Source of the DNA: Clostridia bacterium
Lineage (GTDB): Bacteria; Bacillota; Clostridia; Christensenellales; Borkfalkiaceae
Direction of reading: 5' to 3'
Assembly: GCA_017398825.1 (NCBI GenBank)
Contig: JAFQEV010000012.1
Coordinates: forward strand, 1 to 64,000
DNA: 64,000 nucleotides
Below are positions 16,909 to 26,404 of this stretch, piece after piece (position 1 is the first letter of the stretch; each line of letters begins with the position of its first letter). Position numbers and translations under genes: made by a program. The notes beneath the pieces are model-generated. The model worked only from the letters and a program-made list of their open reading frames with translations. It did no database searches and was not told the origin of the DNA.

Positions 16909-18198
16909 ATGAATTTCGAAAAGGTAAATAGAACTGAAAAGATTATTCAGTTTGGCGAAGGCGGTTTTTTACGCGGTTTCGTTGACTGGATGTTGCAAAA
17001 ACTCAACGATAACGGCAGTTTTGAGGGCAACGTTGTTGTAGTTCAACCCATTGAACAAGGTATGTGCGATATGCTCGAAAAGCAAAACTGCGTTTACACT
17101 CACTTAATCCGCGGTGTTGAGGGCGTTGAAAAATCTATTATCAACGTTATTTCAAGAACGGTTAAGCCCTACGCTGACTGGAACGCTTACCTCGCGCTTG
17201 CTGAAAACCCCGATTTTAGATTCGTGGTATCTAACACCACCGAGTCGGGTATCGTTTTCTCTGAAGAGGATAAGATTACCGACGTTCCGCCCAAGACCTT
17301 CCCTGCAAAGCTCACCATTTTATTAAAGAAGAGATTTGATTTAGGGCTTAAGGGCTTTATATTCTTGCCTTGCGAACTTATAGATAGAAATGGCGACAAT
17401 CTTAAAAAGTGCGTTCTTGCTTACGCTGACCTTTGGAACTTAGGCGATGAGTTCAAGGCGTGGATTGAAAAGGAAAACGTATTCTGCAACACTTTAGTTG
17501 ACCGCATCAACACGGGCTATCCTCGCGGTGAAGAGCTTAACCTTGGGTATGAAGACAATATGGTAAATACCTCCGAGTACTTCCACCTTTGGGTTATCGA
17601 GTGCGATTACGACCTCGAAAAAGAACTTCCGTTCAAGTCCGCAGGTCTTAACGTTATAGTTACTAAGGATAAGCTTGCTATGTACAGAACGAGAAAGGTT
17701 AGAATTTTAAACGGTGCACACACCTCGCTCGTTCCCTACGCGTTACTCGAGGGATACGACACGGTTAAGTCTTGTATCGATAGCGAAAAGATGCTCACTC
17801 ATATTCGCGCTTGCGTTTTCGATGAAATTATTCCTACTTTAGACCTTCCTAAAGACGAACTCGTTGAATATGCCGAAGGCGTTATCGGAAGATTTGCAAA
17901 CCCCTATATCAAGCACTATCTCTCCTCTATCGCTCTCAACTCGGTATCAAAATTCAAAGTTAGAGTTCTTCCCTCTATTCTCGAGTACATCAAGCGCTAC
18001 AACAAGATGCCCGAAACGCTCTTGTTCTCCTTTGCAAAGCTCATTGACTTTTACAAAACCGATATGACTAACGACGATAAGGACGTTGTTGAATTTATGA
18101 AATCTAACGGCGTAAAGGAAATCCTTTCCAACGATAAGCTTTGGGGCGAGGATCTTTCCTTCTTGACCGCTGAGGTAGAAAAGTATGTTAATAAATAA
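16909..18198 (+). CDS. uxaB: Tagaturonate reductase (altronate oxidoreductase)
   Basis: This 429-residue member of the polyol dehydrogenase family has an N-terminal Rossmann segment with FGEGGFLRGFVDWML near residue 15 and the catalytic-domain motif RKVRILNGAHTSL near 265. UxaB reduces tagaturonate to altronate with NADH. The choice of UxaB over fructuronate reductase rests on the N-terminal block and the neighbouring altronate dehydratase. I use the ATG at 16909, not an upstream in-frame one, because AAGGAGA lies just before it. It overlaps uxaA by 14 nt. Confidence 0.9.
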   Translation: MNFEKVNRTEKIIQFGEGGFLRGFVDWMLQKLNDNGSFEGNVVVVQPIEQGMCDMLEKQNCVYTHLIRGVEGVEKSIINVISRTVKPYADWNAYLALAENPDFRFVVSNTTESGIVFSEEDKITDVPPKTFPAKLTILLKKRFDLGLKGFIFLPCELIDRNGDNLKKCVLAYADLWNLGDEFKAWIEKENVFCNTLVDRINTGYPRGEELNLGYEDNMVNTSEYFHLWVIECDYDLEKELPFKSAGLNVIVTKDKLAMYRTRKVRILNGAHTSLVPYALLEGYDTVKSCIDSEKMLTHIRACVFDEIIPTLDLPKDELVEYAEGVIGRFANPYIKHYLSSIALNSVSKFKVRVLPSILEYIKRYNKMPETLLFSFAKLIDFYKTDMTNDDKDVVEFMKSNGVKEILSNDKLWGEDLSFLTAEVEKYVNK

Positions 18199-19555
18199 GC
18201 TTGACAACGTTGAGGTCAACCTTTCAGACGGACATAAATACGCTCTTAGAGATATTAAAAAGGGCGAGGATATCATAAAGTACGGCAACCCTATCGGGCA
18301 CGCTACTGAGGATATCGCTAAAGGCGCTCACGTTCATACTCACAACGTAAAAACCAACCTATCGGGCAATATTTCCTATAAATACCAGCCCAAGTTTTAC
18401 GATACTCAAAAGGAAGATACCTCTCGCACCTTTATGGGCTACGTTAGAAAAAACGGCGACGTTGGTATTAGAAACGAGGTTTGGATTGTAAACACCGTAG
18501 GTTGCGTTAACAAGGTAGCGGAAAAAATCGCTCAAAAAACGGGGGCGAGATTTTTCCCTCACCCGTTCGGCTGTTCTCAGCTTGGTGACGACCAAAAGAT
18601 TACTCAAATTATTTTAAAGGGTATGGTAAACCACCCCAACGCTGCAGGCGTTCTCGTTTTGGGGCTTGGCTGTGAAAACAACAACATTGACCTTTTTAAA
18701 ACCGTGCTCGGTTCTTGGGACGATGAGAGAGTAAAATTCTTAAACACTCAAGACGTAGCTGACGACGTTGCAGAGGGCGTGAAAATAGTAAAACAACTCC
18801 AAGCCTATGCCGATACTTTTAAGCGCCAACCCGTACCCCTTTCAAAGCTCAAGCTCGGTCTTAAGTGCGGTGGTAGTGACGGTTATAGCGGTATTACCGC
18901 AAACCCGTTAGTTGGTAGGCTTTCGGATAAGCTCATTGCAATGGGCGGTAGTTGCGTTCTCACGGAAGTTCCCGAAATGTTCGGCGCTGAGCACCTTTTA
19001 ATGCAGAGGTGCGAAAGCGAAGAGGTGTTTGATAAAACCGTTAAACTCATTAACGATTTTAAAGATTACTACACTCGCCACAACCAAGTTATATACGAAA
19101 ACCCCTCGCCCGGCAATAAAAAAGGCGGTATCACCACCTTGGAAGAAAAGTCGCTCGGCTGTATTCAAAAGGGCGGTCTTTCAAAGGTAGTTGACGTTTT
19201 AGATTACGGCGACGTTCTTTCTAAGAACGGCTTATCTCTACTCAACGGCCCGGGTAACGATATCGTTGCGATAACTAACCTTATGGCAGCTGGCGTTCAC
19301 GTAATTTTATTTACAACGGGTAGAGGCACTCCCGTAGGCGCACCCGTTCCCACGGTAAAAATTGCAACTAATCACAACTTGGCAGTAAACAAATCTAACT
19401 GGATTGATTTCGACGCAAGCCCCGTGCTTGACGGCAACCCCTTAACCGACGAGCTTTTAGAGTTCGTTATCGAGATTGCCGAGGGAAAGGAAACGAAAAA
19501 CGAAATTAACGACTATCGTGAAATATCAATATTTAAGGACGGTGTAACTTTATGA
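18185..19555 (+). CDS. uxaA: Altronate dehydratase
   Basis: This 456-residue protein is full length for UxaA. It has the SAF-like N-terminal domain (GDH and HTHN motifs, residues about 1-75) and the larger catalytic domain. The latter includes the blocks GLGCENNNIDLF near 160, KCGGSDGYSGITANP near 230, TEVPEMFGAEHLL near 260 and TTGRGTPVGAPVPTVKI near 380. It dehydrates D-altronate to 2-keto-3-deoxygluconate, with iron as the usual cofactor. It overlaps uxaB upstream and shares ATGA with uxaC downstream, so the three genes are translationally coupled. Confidence 0.93.
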   Translation: MLINKLDNVEVNLSDGHKYALRDIKKGEDIIKYGNPIGHATEDIAKGAHVHTHNVKTNLSGNISYKYQPKFYDTQKEDTSRTFMGYVRKNGDVGIRNEVWIVNTVGCVNKVAEKIAQKTGARFFPHPFGCSQLGDDQKITQIILKGMVNHPNAAGVLVLGLGCENNNIDLFKTVLGSWDDERVKFLNTQDVADDVAEGVKIVKQLQAYADTFKRQPVPLSKLKLGLKCGGSDGYSGITANPLVGRLSDKLIAMGGSCVLTEVPEMFGAEHLLMQRCESEEVFDKTVKLINDFKDYYTRHNQVIYENPSPGNKKGGITTLEEKSLGCIQKGGLSKVVDVLDYGDVLSKNGLSLLNGPGNDIVAITNLMAAGVHVILFTTGRGTPVGAPVPTVKIATNHNLAVNKSNWIDFDASPVLDGNPLTDELLEFVIEIAEGKETKNEINDYREISIFKDGVTL

Positions 19556-20910
19556 GTTTTATCAACGATAACTTTATGCTTAAAAACAAAACGGCTAAAA
19601 AACTTTACTCTATGGTAAAAGATTTGCCGATTATCGACTACCATTGCCACTTAAACCCCAAGATGATTGCTGAAAACTATCAGTTTAGAAACGCTTTCGA
19701 CCTCTTCCTTGGCGGTGACCACTACAAGTGGAGGCAAATGAGAACTAACGGCGTTACCGAAGATTTCGTAACGGGCGATAAGGACGAGTTTGAAAAGTTT
19801 AAAAAATTCGCTGAAACCCTCCCCTTGCTTATCGGCAACCCCTTGTATCACTGGACGCATTTAGAGCTTAAGAGATATTTCGGTATCGATGAGGTTTTAA
19901 CTCCCGATAACGCTAAAGAGGTTTGGGATAAGGTTAACGAGTGCTTGGCAAAACCGGAATTTAGAGCGCAAGAGCTTATCAAACGTTCTAACGTTGAAAT
20001 TATTTGCACGACGGACGACCCTGCCGACACTTTAGAGTATCACGAGCAGTTAGCAAACTTCCCCGTTAAGATACTCCCCACTATGCGCCCCGATAAGCTT
20101 ATGAATATCGACCAAGCGACCTTTAAGCCCTATCTTGAGCAAACGGGCTTGAAAACTTACGCTGAGATTGAAAAGTGGATAATCGAGAGAATTGCTTTCT
20201 TCCACGCTCACGGCTGTAGGCTTTCCGACCACGCTCTCGAGTACGTTCCCTATGCTGAGGGCAACGCTGAGAAGGTGTTTGATAAGTTTATGAGTGGCAA
20301 AGCCCTCACCAAAGAGGAAATCGACGTTTACAAATGCTCCATCTTAAAAATTTGCGCTAAAGAATACGTTAAGTACGGCTGGACGATGCAACTCCATATC
20401 GGCGCACTTAGAAACAACAACTCTAAGATGTACGATAAACTTGGTGCTGACGTTGGCTTTGACAGTATTAACGACCTTTGCATTGCTGAAAACCTTGCAA
20501 AATTCTTAAACAGCTTAGAGCGTGACGACGTTCTTCCCAAAACTATTTTATACACCCTTAACCCTAAAGACAATTACGTTTTAGCAACTATGCTCGGCAA
20601 CTTCCAAAACGGCGATATCCCCGGCAAAATTCAGTTTGGTTCTGGCTGGTGGTTCAACGACCAACGCGACGGAATGCTCGACCAAATGCGTTCGCTTGCA
20701 AACCTCGGCATGATTGCAAGGTTCGTGGGAATGCTAACTGATAGTAGAAGTTTCGTATCCTATACTCGCCACGAGTATTTTAGGCGCATTATGTGCAACT
20801 TAATCGGCGAATGGGTAGAGGACGGCGAGTACCCCAAAGACTTTAAGTATTTGGAAAAAATCGTTAAAGGCATAGCGTATGAAAACGCTAAAAACTACTT
20901 TAAGTTCTAA
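19552..20910 (+). CDS. uxaC: Glucuronate/galacturonate isomerase
   Basis: This 452-residue amidohydrolase-fold isomerase has the metal-binding motif DYHCHLNPK near residue 28 and the family blocks WTHLELKRYFG near 102, CTTDDPADTL near 150, QLHIGALRNNN near 283 and FGSGWWFNDQRDGM near 360. It converts D-galacturonate to tagaturonate and glucuronate to fructuronate, the first step of the pathway completed by uxaB and uxaA. With the GH28 gene at 59.8 kb it supports growth on pectin fragments. Confidence 0.93.
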   Translation: MSFINDNFMLKNKTAKKLYSMVKDLPIIDYHCHLNPKMIAENYQFRNAFDLFLGGDHYKWRQMRTNGVTEDFVTGDKDEFEKFKKFAETLPLLIGNPLYHWTHLELKRYFGIDEVLTPDNAKEVWDKVNECLAKPEFRAQELIKRSNVEIICTTDDPADTLEYHEQLANFPVKILPTMRPDKLMNIDQATFKPYLEQTGLKTYAEIEKWIIERIAFFHAHGCRLSDHALEYVPYAEGNAEKVFDKFMSGKALTKEEIDVYKCSILKICAKEYVKYGWTMQLHIGALRNNNSKMYDKLGADVGFDSINDLCIAENLAKFLNSLERDDVLPKTILYTLNPKDNYVLATMLGNFQNGDIPGKIQFGSGWWFNDQRDGMLDQMRSLANLGMIARFVGMLTDSRSFVSYTRHEYFRRIMCNLIGEWVEDGEYPKDFKYLEKIVKGIAYENAKNYFKF

Positions 20911-20925
20911 TCTTTAAAACAATGT

Positions 20926-20957
20926 AAAGGCCGTGGCATTTTTGCCACGGCCTTTTA
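20926..20957 (+). terminator. Terminator after uxaC
   Basis: A 13-bp stem AAAGGCCGTGGCA/TGCCACGGCCTTT with a TTTT loop. The following gap to 21122 holds another stem, ATAAGAGAGGA (21001-21011) with TCCTCTCTTAT (21035-21045), of unknown role. Confidence 0.88.
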
Positions 20958-21122
20958 CTGCAAAAGCAAGTCAACGTTTTTGAATATGTTTTTTCTTTAT
21001 ATAAGAGAGGACAACTATTTTCCGAATAACGTTTTCCTCTCTTATCAACTCTCCTTTCCTAAAACTCCTCAAATCCCCTTGTCAACTTCGTTAACACCCC
21101 TTAATCTTTAAGGGGATAGGGA

Positions 21123-21395
21123 TTATTTTAAAATATCTAATGCCATTAAAAATCCAAATTTAAATCCCTCAATATACGCATCTTCAAAATTAGTTGCGTT
21201 CATCTCGTTAATGCGAGCGTTAAGGTTGTTATAAGCCTCGATAATCTGTGGCTTATCATTAAGCATTTTAATAAAGCTTTCCTCTGTTTCAACAACTTTG
21301 TCTAACGCGTTTTTCCCCTCTATACTTAACTTTATACTATCATAGTTGCCACGATTGCCGTAAAACATTTCTTTAATTGCCGAGTAATTTTCCAC
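21123..21395 (-). CDS. Small DUF6809-like protein
   Basis: This helical protein of about 90 residues ends in NFEDAYIEGFKFGFLMALDIL, a pattern common in small Firmicutes proteins of the DUF6809 type. I place the start at a GTG (21395), because GAGGTG lies immediately upstream; a longer frame from 21437 has no such site. Function is unknown. It is divergent from the XRE gene at 21507, and the 110-bp shared promoter region suggests common control. Confidence 0.6.
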   Translation of the reverse strand: MENYSAIKEMFYGNRGNYDSIKLSIEGKNALDKVVETEESFIKMLNDKPQIIEAYNNLNARINEMNATNFEDAYIEGFKFGFLMALDILK

Positions 21396-21506
21396 TTTAC
21401 CACCTCGTTTTTTAATTTTGCGCTTATATAGGTGCAAATATATTTTAAAGTATTGCTATAATAATGTCAAGTGTTTTGCACTTAATTAAGAACAAAGGTT
21501 TGAATT

Positions 21507-21734
21507 ATGAACGCTGACGTTGAGAAGAAAATAGGCGGAAATATCCGCACATTAAGAGAAAAAGCAAATATGACGCAAGAGGCGTTAGCCACTAAATTGC
21601 AAATTTTAGGGTGCGATATAACGCGTAGCGCAATCGCTAAAATTGAGGTTGGTCAACGCCATTTATATCCCGATGAGGTAATTTCAATTAAAACTATCCT
21701 CGGCGTTTCCTACGACGATATTTTTAAAATTTAA
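21507..21734 (+). CDS. XRE-family transcriptional regulator
   Basis: This 75-residue protein contains one helix-turn-helix: GGNIRTLREKANMTQEALATKLQ followed by ITRSAIAKIEVGQRHLYPDE and VISIKTILGVSYDDIF. An AAAGG site precedes the ATG. It sits between the divergent small gene and the convergent helicase-nuclease and may control either, but only the shared intergenic region with 21123-21395 supports that directly. Confidence 0.85.
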   Translation: MNADVEKKIGGNIRTLREKANMTQEALATKLQILGCDITRSAIAKIEVGQRHLYPDEVISIKTILGVSYDDIFKI

Positions 21735-21744
21735 TAATTAACAA

Positions 21745-21778
21745 CAAAAAAACACGAGCGAAATGCTCGTGTTTTTTT
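21745..21778. terminator. Bidirectional terminator between XRE and helicase genes
   Basis: The stem ACACGAGC-GAAAT-GCTCGTGT is flanked by A and T runs, serving the XRE gene on plus and the helicase gene on minus. Confidence 0.85.
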
Positions 21779-21784
21779 ATTTGG

Positions 21785-24700
21785 TTATTTTAAGGAGAGC
21801 ATATCTCCGTCAAAGTTTACCTTGTGCGAGATAAAGTCTAAAGCGTCCTCAAGCCTATCGAGTATTGCATCGCCTATTCTTGCAAAGCCGAGCTGAGATA
21901 CGAGTAGGCGGAAAAGCCCTCCCTTTTCAACCGTTACGTTTTGCTTGAGTATTTCTTCCATTCCGAGCGCAAGCTCTTCAAGAGGAATGTACTTAACGTC
22001 ACGAATCTCGCGGGCGTTTTTATCAGGAACGCGGAGCATAGGCATGGGCGCTCCGTCCATGCAAAGATAGCCGTTTTTACAAACTACGCCGTATTTTGAA
22101 AGCGATTGAATAGTTTTAGTAAACTGCTCTTTAACAACGCTCGTAACCTTTTCCCTGCCGAACATAAATACCATTCGGCGAAGTAACCACTCTTCTGATA
22201 CGGGCGCTTCCGCCTTTATAACGTTTAGTGCCGTGCTTGCAATGCTGTAGCCTACTCGACCTGCAACGTCGAGCACGTCAAGATATTTGTACTTTGGGAA
22301 CTCAAAATGCTTTACCTCAGCCCTTTCTTCAAAGGAAACGGCAGGAGTTTCAGCCTTTTTCGTAGGCGCTTTTTTGCTAAAATAGTCAACCGCAAGCTTA
22401 ACTACTGAAAGTAATCTCTCTTGTTCTACTTTTTTATTCCTAAACCAGTCGGTAGACCAAATGCGGTAATATTTCCAGCCCATACGCTCTAAAACTTCTT
22501 GGCGTAACCTATCCCTATCGCGAGTGTTTTTAGAGGCGCGATAGGTTGCACCGTCACACTCGATTGCGAGAACGTAGTCTTGTAAACGCGGGTGCTTAAC
22601 AGCCAAATCTATCTTGAACGAAGAACAGCCAACCTCTATATCAACGGTGTAACCGTTGGAAGTCAAGAAGTCCTTTACCTCGTTTATAAAATCGTTTGAC
22701 CTATTCTCAAACGCATTTCCGCTCTCTTCTCGCTCTAAGGTAATTTCACCGTTTTCGGCGTAATCGAGATATTCGCTAAGAAGTCTTGCACCTACGGACT
22801 TAGTTCTCGATAAGTCAATATCGTATCCGTGCATTGACGACACCACTATTACGTTGTGCTTTGCACGCGTTATCGCAACGTTTAATCTCCTTTCACCGCC
22901 CTCGCGGTTAACGGGGCCAAAGTTCAAAAGCAACTTGCCTTGCTCGTCCTTTGCGTATGCAATACTAAAGATTATAGTGTCGCGCTCGTCACCTTGCACC
23001 GTTTCAAGATTTTTAACGAAGAACGGCTCTATCTTATCGGACTTGAAAAACTCTTCTTTAGAGGGGTCTAATCTCCTGCGCTTAGAAATAAGCTTATCAA
23101 TCAAATTTTGCTGAGAAATACTAAACGCAACTACGCCAAGACTTCTCTCGGGGTACTTTTCAATGTTGTTAAATACGAGATCTACTATCTTTTCAGCCTC
23201 GGCACGATTAGTTTTGGTCTTTCTATCAAACGTGCCGTCAACGTGGTAGTAGTCAACGCCGATGCCCTTTGCGTCCTTTTTAGAAGAGGGGAAGGTAACT
23301 AAATCGTTATCGTAAAAGTTCTTGTTGGAAAAGGATATAAGCTGTTCGTAACGGCTACGATAGTGCCATTTTAAGCGCTTTTGAGCAAAGCTCGTGGAGC
23401 ATATATCCAAAATGGACTCGAAATCGGCAAAATCATCAAACTCCTCGCTGTCCTCATCACTTTCAAAGGTGGAGTTAAAGAAGTTGCTCGGTGGCATTTG
23501 CTTAGAGTCACCAACTACTATAAGTTGCTTTCCTCTATAGATTGCACCGATTGCGTCCTGCGGGAAGATTTGCGACGCCTCGTCGAACACAACAACGTCA
23601 AAGCAAATATCCGAGCTTAGATAGGTGCTTACGCTGAGCGGTGACATCAAAAAGCAGGGCTTTAGCGTTTGTATAAGCTCGCCAGCCTCTTCAAGCAATA
23701 ATCTTATGCCCTTTTGCTTGCGCTTTTTCTCACCCTCTCTAAGAAGTAACGAAACGGCACTACCCTGCGCTATCATATCAAGGCTGGGTCTTTCAGCGGA
23801 AAGCTTTGCCTTGATTTTAGCCTTGTTTATCTCAAAGCCAAGCTCGTCCTTTGCCTTGAATATCTTGACTGCCTCATCGTGAGGAATACGAGAAAGATTT
23901 ATAAGGAGAGGTGTGTCGTGGATAACGCTGTCAACCCATTGAGAGTAGAACGCCTTTTTATAGCAAAGCACCACGTCGCGCGAGGGTATTCTATGAAGTA
24001 TCGTATAATCGACAAACGCCCTAAGCTCAAGCGCTGAAAGCTCGCCTAAAAGCTTAACAAATTCGCACCAGTTGTCAAGATTATCAATGGTGTTTAAACA
24101 GCTTTCGTACTTAAATAAAAGCTTTTCAAGTTTCTTGCTTTGCGCATCGTACTCAGTTTTATCAAACCTCTTTTCTACGCGTGCATTAACCTCGCCATAC
24201 GCGCTAAAGCAATCGTTATAGCGGTTGTATAAAGCCTCGAAAACTCCTTGCTCTTTTACAAATTTTTCTTTGCTAAAAGTGGGCAATAAGGCGAAATCAA
24301 GCTTAGTTTTCTTAATTTCTTGCAAGGCGTTAAGCTCGCTAAAAAGCTTTTCAAAATCGGTTTTTACACCGCTGTAATTTTCGCTTAAATCGCCCATAAC
24401 CTTTTCCTCGAGTTTTTTATACTCTTGGCATTTTTGTTCATACTCGCTAAGAGTGGAAAGGGTTGATAAAGCAAGCCTATAATTAACCCTCTTTCCGTCC
24501 TTTTTGCAAAGCCTTAAATCGCTTGCAATCTTTCTATATTCCTTGCTAAACAGCCTTGAGAAAACGCCTTGGTATTTTTTGTATAAAACCTTGTAAAGTT
24601 CCTTGCCGTTGAGCTTATATAAGTCCTCGTCGAAATTCGCGGAAAGGCGATTTTCTTTTAGGTTTATCTCCTTTGCGAGAGGGCTCATTTTTTCAAGCGT

Positions 24701-26365
24701 TTTCAACGCGCTTTCAAAGAATGCACTCTTTAAAAGCTGAGGGGTTATAAACTCGCTGTCCTTTACCAGCTTGAAAAAGTCAAAAAGCGCTCTTGCTTGA
24801 GTTAAGTTTAGCGCGGAAATCGCGTATTTATCTAAAAGTTCGGTATTGATTTTGATAATTTCTTGCAAGAACGTCACCGCGTTTTGCAAATCGCTTTTGA
24901 GCTTTGCTACCGCTTGATACGAACAATCGGTATCAACGTAGCCGTACCAAACGTTTTGGTGATAATCACTACCTATAGAGGATACGTACTCGGCATAACG
25001 TGAAAGCTTTTCCTCAGCGCTTTCAATATGAGCCTCACCTTTATTATTTAAGTTGTTGATAACGAAATCAACGGGAGCAACCTCTCTACAAGCCGAGATT
25101 TCCTCGTACATTCTATAGAGAGTTTTGTTAACGACGGGGCGAACTTTATGTAGCTCGTCAGCGTAATTATCAAGGCTGAGTTTGGCGCGATTTTTTGCAT
25201 CTATTTCCCTCTGTGCTCTTTCTGAAACAACGCTCCTTTGCAACTTTAAGGTGTGGCAAAGCTCGTTTATAAAATCGCGTTTATTCGCCTTATGGCTATG
25301 TAATTCTAAACAAAATTCTTCAAGCCCTGCCTTTTTAAGCTTATCGTAAACAACGCTGAGCGCGGCGAGCTTTTCCGAAACGAAAAGCACTTTTTTGCCC
25401 TCGGATAAGCACTCCGCTATAACGTTAGTTATCGTTTGGCTCTTACCCGTTCCCGGAGGACCTTGTAGCACGAAACTTTGACCGCTACGAGCAAGCCTTA
25501 TCGCCTCCGCTTGACTTGAATCGGCATCAACTACGCAACACAGCTCTCCGCCGTCGTCTACCCTTTCGGGCTTTGAAACGCGTTCGCCGATTAAAGCGCG
25601 AATACTATCGTTATTAAGTATCTTTTGAGCATTGCCCTTTAAGTCCTTGTGCATGTTTATTTTAAGGAAGGAAAACGTTCCTATTTTGCACTCGCGAGTA
25701 ACCGTCCACTTAAGCTTGGAAAGGAGCTCTTCAACTTTTGTAAGATACTCTTCAACCCCCTCTTCTTCGTATGCGGGAAGTTCTATGCCGTACTCGTTTT
25801 TGAGTTTAAAGGTAAAGGTGGGGTTAACGATTACGTCGCTATCGGTAACTTTAATATAATAGGGGTCGATTGCCGACTCGTTTTCAATAGAAATGGGCGC
25901 AAGTAGAACGGGCGCACGCAAAACGTGGCTTGCGTTCGAGCCCTCCGTCCAGTTGATAAAACCAAACGCGAGATATGCTATGTTAACACCCGTTTCCTCT
26001 ATTGCGGTCTTTGCGCGCTTGCCTATGTTTTTAACGGCGCGAACGGGGTTTAAGTTTGGATTGTAAACGAGAATTTGCCCGTGCTTTTTAAGGCGCGGTG
26101 CATAGGTGGAAATATACTCCTCTTTTGAAATAAACTCCTTCTTTTCAGGCTCAACGTCAGTAAAAAGAGGCTCGTCGTCATCGTCGAGCTTGGGGTCGTA
26201 AACCTCAAACGTAGCGAGGTGCTCCGCCTTGGAAAAGAGCTCGGAAAATTCAGGGAATACCACCTCGGCAGTCCCCATTTTCGAGTCTTTAAAATTTATA
26301 AGGTTATTCCTCTTGCCCGTATCGAGCAAGAGGTCAGCCCACTTGTTTAGTTTTTCTATATTCAT
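21785..26365 (-). CDS. DUF4011-type helicase-nuclease (probable defence protein)
   Basis: This 1526-residue protein has an ordered architecture. An N-terminal DUF4011-like region covers about residues 1-130 (LLDTGKRNNLINF). A superfamily 1 helicase is split by a long coiled-coil-rich insert, with Walker A GPPGTGKSQTITN near 303, DEASQIFPQDA near 925, VVGDSKQMPPSNFF near 945 and RRLNVAITRAKHN near 1165. A Vsr/MTES-type endonuclease lies near 1240-1310 (KIDLAVKHP...LAIECDGATYR...RDRDRLRQEVLERMGW), and a DUF3320-like C-terminus near 1430-1490. Proteins of this layout have been proposed as single-gene phage defence systems. All visible catalytic motifs are intact. It follows a GH36 gene on the same strand after 39 nt. 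Confidence 0.85.
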   Translation of the reverse strand: MNIEKLNKWADLLLDTGKRNNLINFKDSKMGTAEVVFPEFSELFSKAEHLATFEVYDPKLDDDDEPLFTDVEPEKKEFISKEEYISTYAPRLKKHGQILVYNPNLNPVRAVKNIGKRAKTAIEETGVNIAYLAFGFINWTEGSNASHVLRAPVLLAPISIENESAIDPYYIKVTDSDVIVNPTFTFKLKNEYGIELPAYEEEGVEEYLTKVEELLSKLKWTVTRECKIGTFSFLKINMHKDLKGNAQKILNNDSIRALIGERVSKPERVDDGGELCCVVDADSSQAEAIRLARSGQSFVLQGPPGTGKSQTITNVIAECLSEGKKVLFVSEKLAALSVVYDKLKKAGLEEFCLELHSHKANKRDFINELCHTLKLQRSVVSERAQREIDAKNRAKLSLDNYADELHKVRPVVNKTLYRMYEEISACREVAPVDFVINNLNNKGEAHIESAEEKLSRYAEYVSSIGSDYHQNVWYGYVDTDCSYQAVAKLKSDLQNAVTFLQEIIKINTELLDKYAISALNLTQARALFDFFKLVKDSEFITPQLLKSAFFESALKTLEKMSPLAKEINLKENRLSANFDEDLYKLNGKELYKVLYKKYQGVFSRLFSKEYRKIASDLRLCKKDGKRVNYRLALSTLSTLSEYEQKCQEYKKLEEKVMGDLSENYSGVKTDFEKLFSELNALQEIKKTKLDFALLPTFSKEKFVKEQGVFEALYNRYNDCFSAYGEVNARVEKRFDKTEYDAQSKKLEKLLFKYESCLNTIDNLDNWCEFVKLLGELSALELRAFVDYTILHRIPSRDVVLCYKKAFYSQWVDSVIHDTPLLINLSRIPHDEAVKIFKAKDELGFEINKAKIKAKLSAERPSLDMIAQGSAVSLLLREGEKKRKQKGIRLLLEEAGELIQTLKPCFLMSPLSVSTYLSSDICFDVVVFDEASQIFPQDAIGAIYRGKQLIVVGDSKQMPPSNFFNSTFESDEDSEEFDDFADFESILDICSTSFAQKRLKWHYRSRYEQLISFSNKNFYDNDLVTFPSSKKDAKGIGVDYYHVDGTFDRKTKTNRAEAEKIVDLVFNNIEKYPERSLGVVAFSISQQNLIDKLISKRRRLDPSKEEFFKSDKIEPFFVKNLETVQGDERDTIIFSIAYAKDEQGKLLLNFGPVNREGGERRLNVAITRAKHNVIVVSSMHGYDIDLSRTKSVGARLLSEYLDYAENGEITLEREESGNAFENRSNDFINEVKDFLTSNGYTVDIEVGCSSFKIDLAVKHPRLQDYVLAIECDGATYRASKNTRDRDRLRQEVLERMGWKYYRIWSTDWFRNKKVEQERLLSVVKLAVDYFSKKAPTKKAETPAVSFEERAEVKHFEFPKYKYLDVLDVAGRVGYSIASTALNVIKAEAPVSEEWLLRRMVFMFGREKVTSVVKEQFTKTIQSLSKYGVVCKNGYLCMDGAPMPMLRVPDKNAREIRDVKYIPLEELALGMEEILKQNVTVEKGGLFRLLVSQLGFARIGDAILDRLEDALDFISHKVNFDGDMLSLK

Positions 26366-26404
26366 AGTTATCCTTAAGTGTTTTCAAGTTATGAATTTTT
26401 TAGT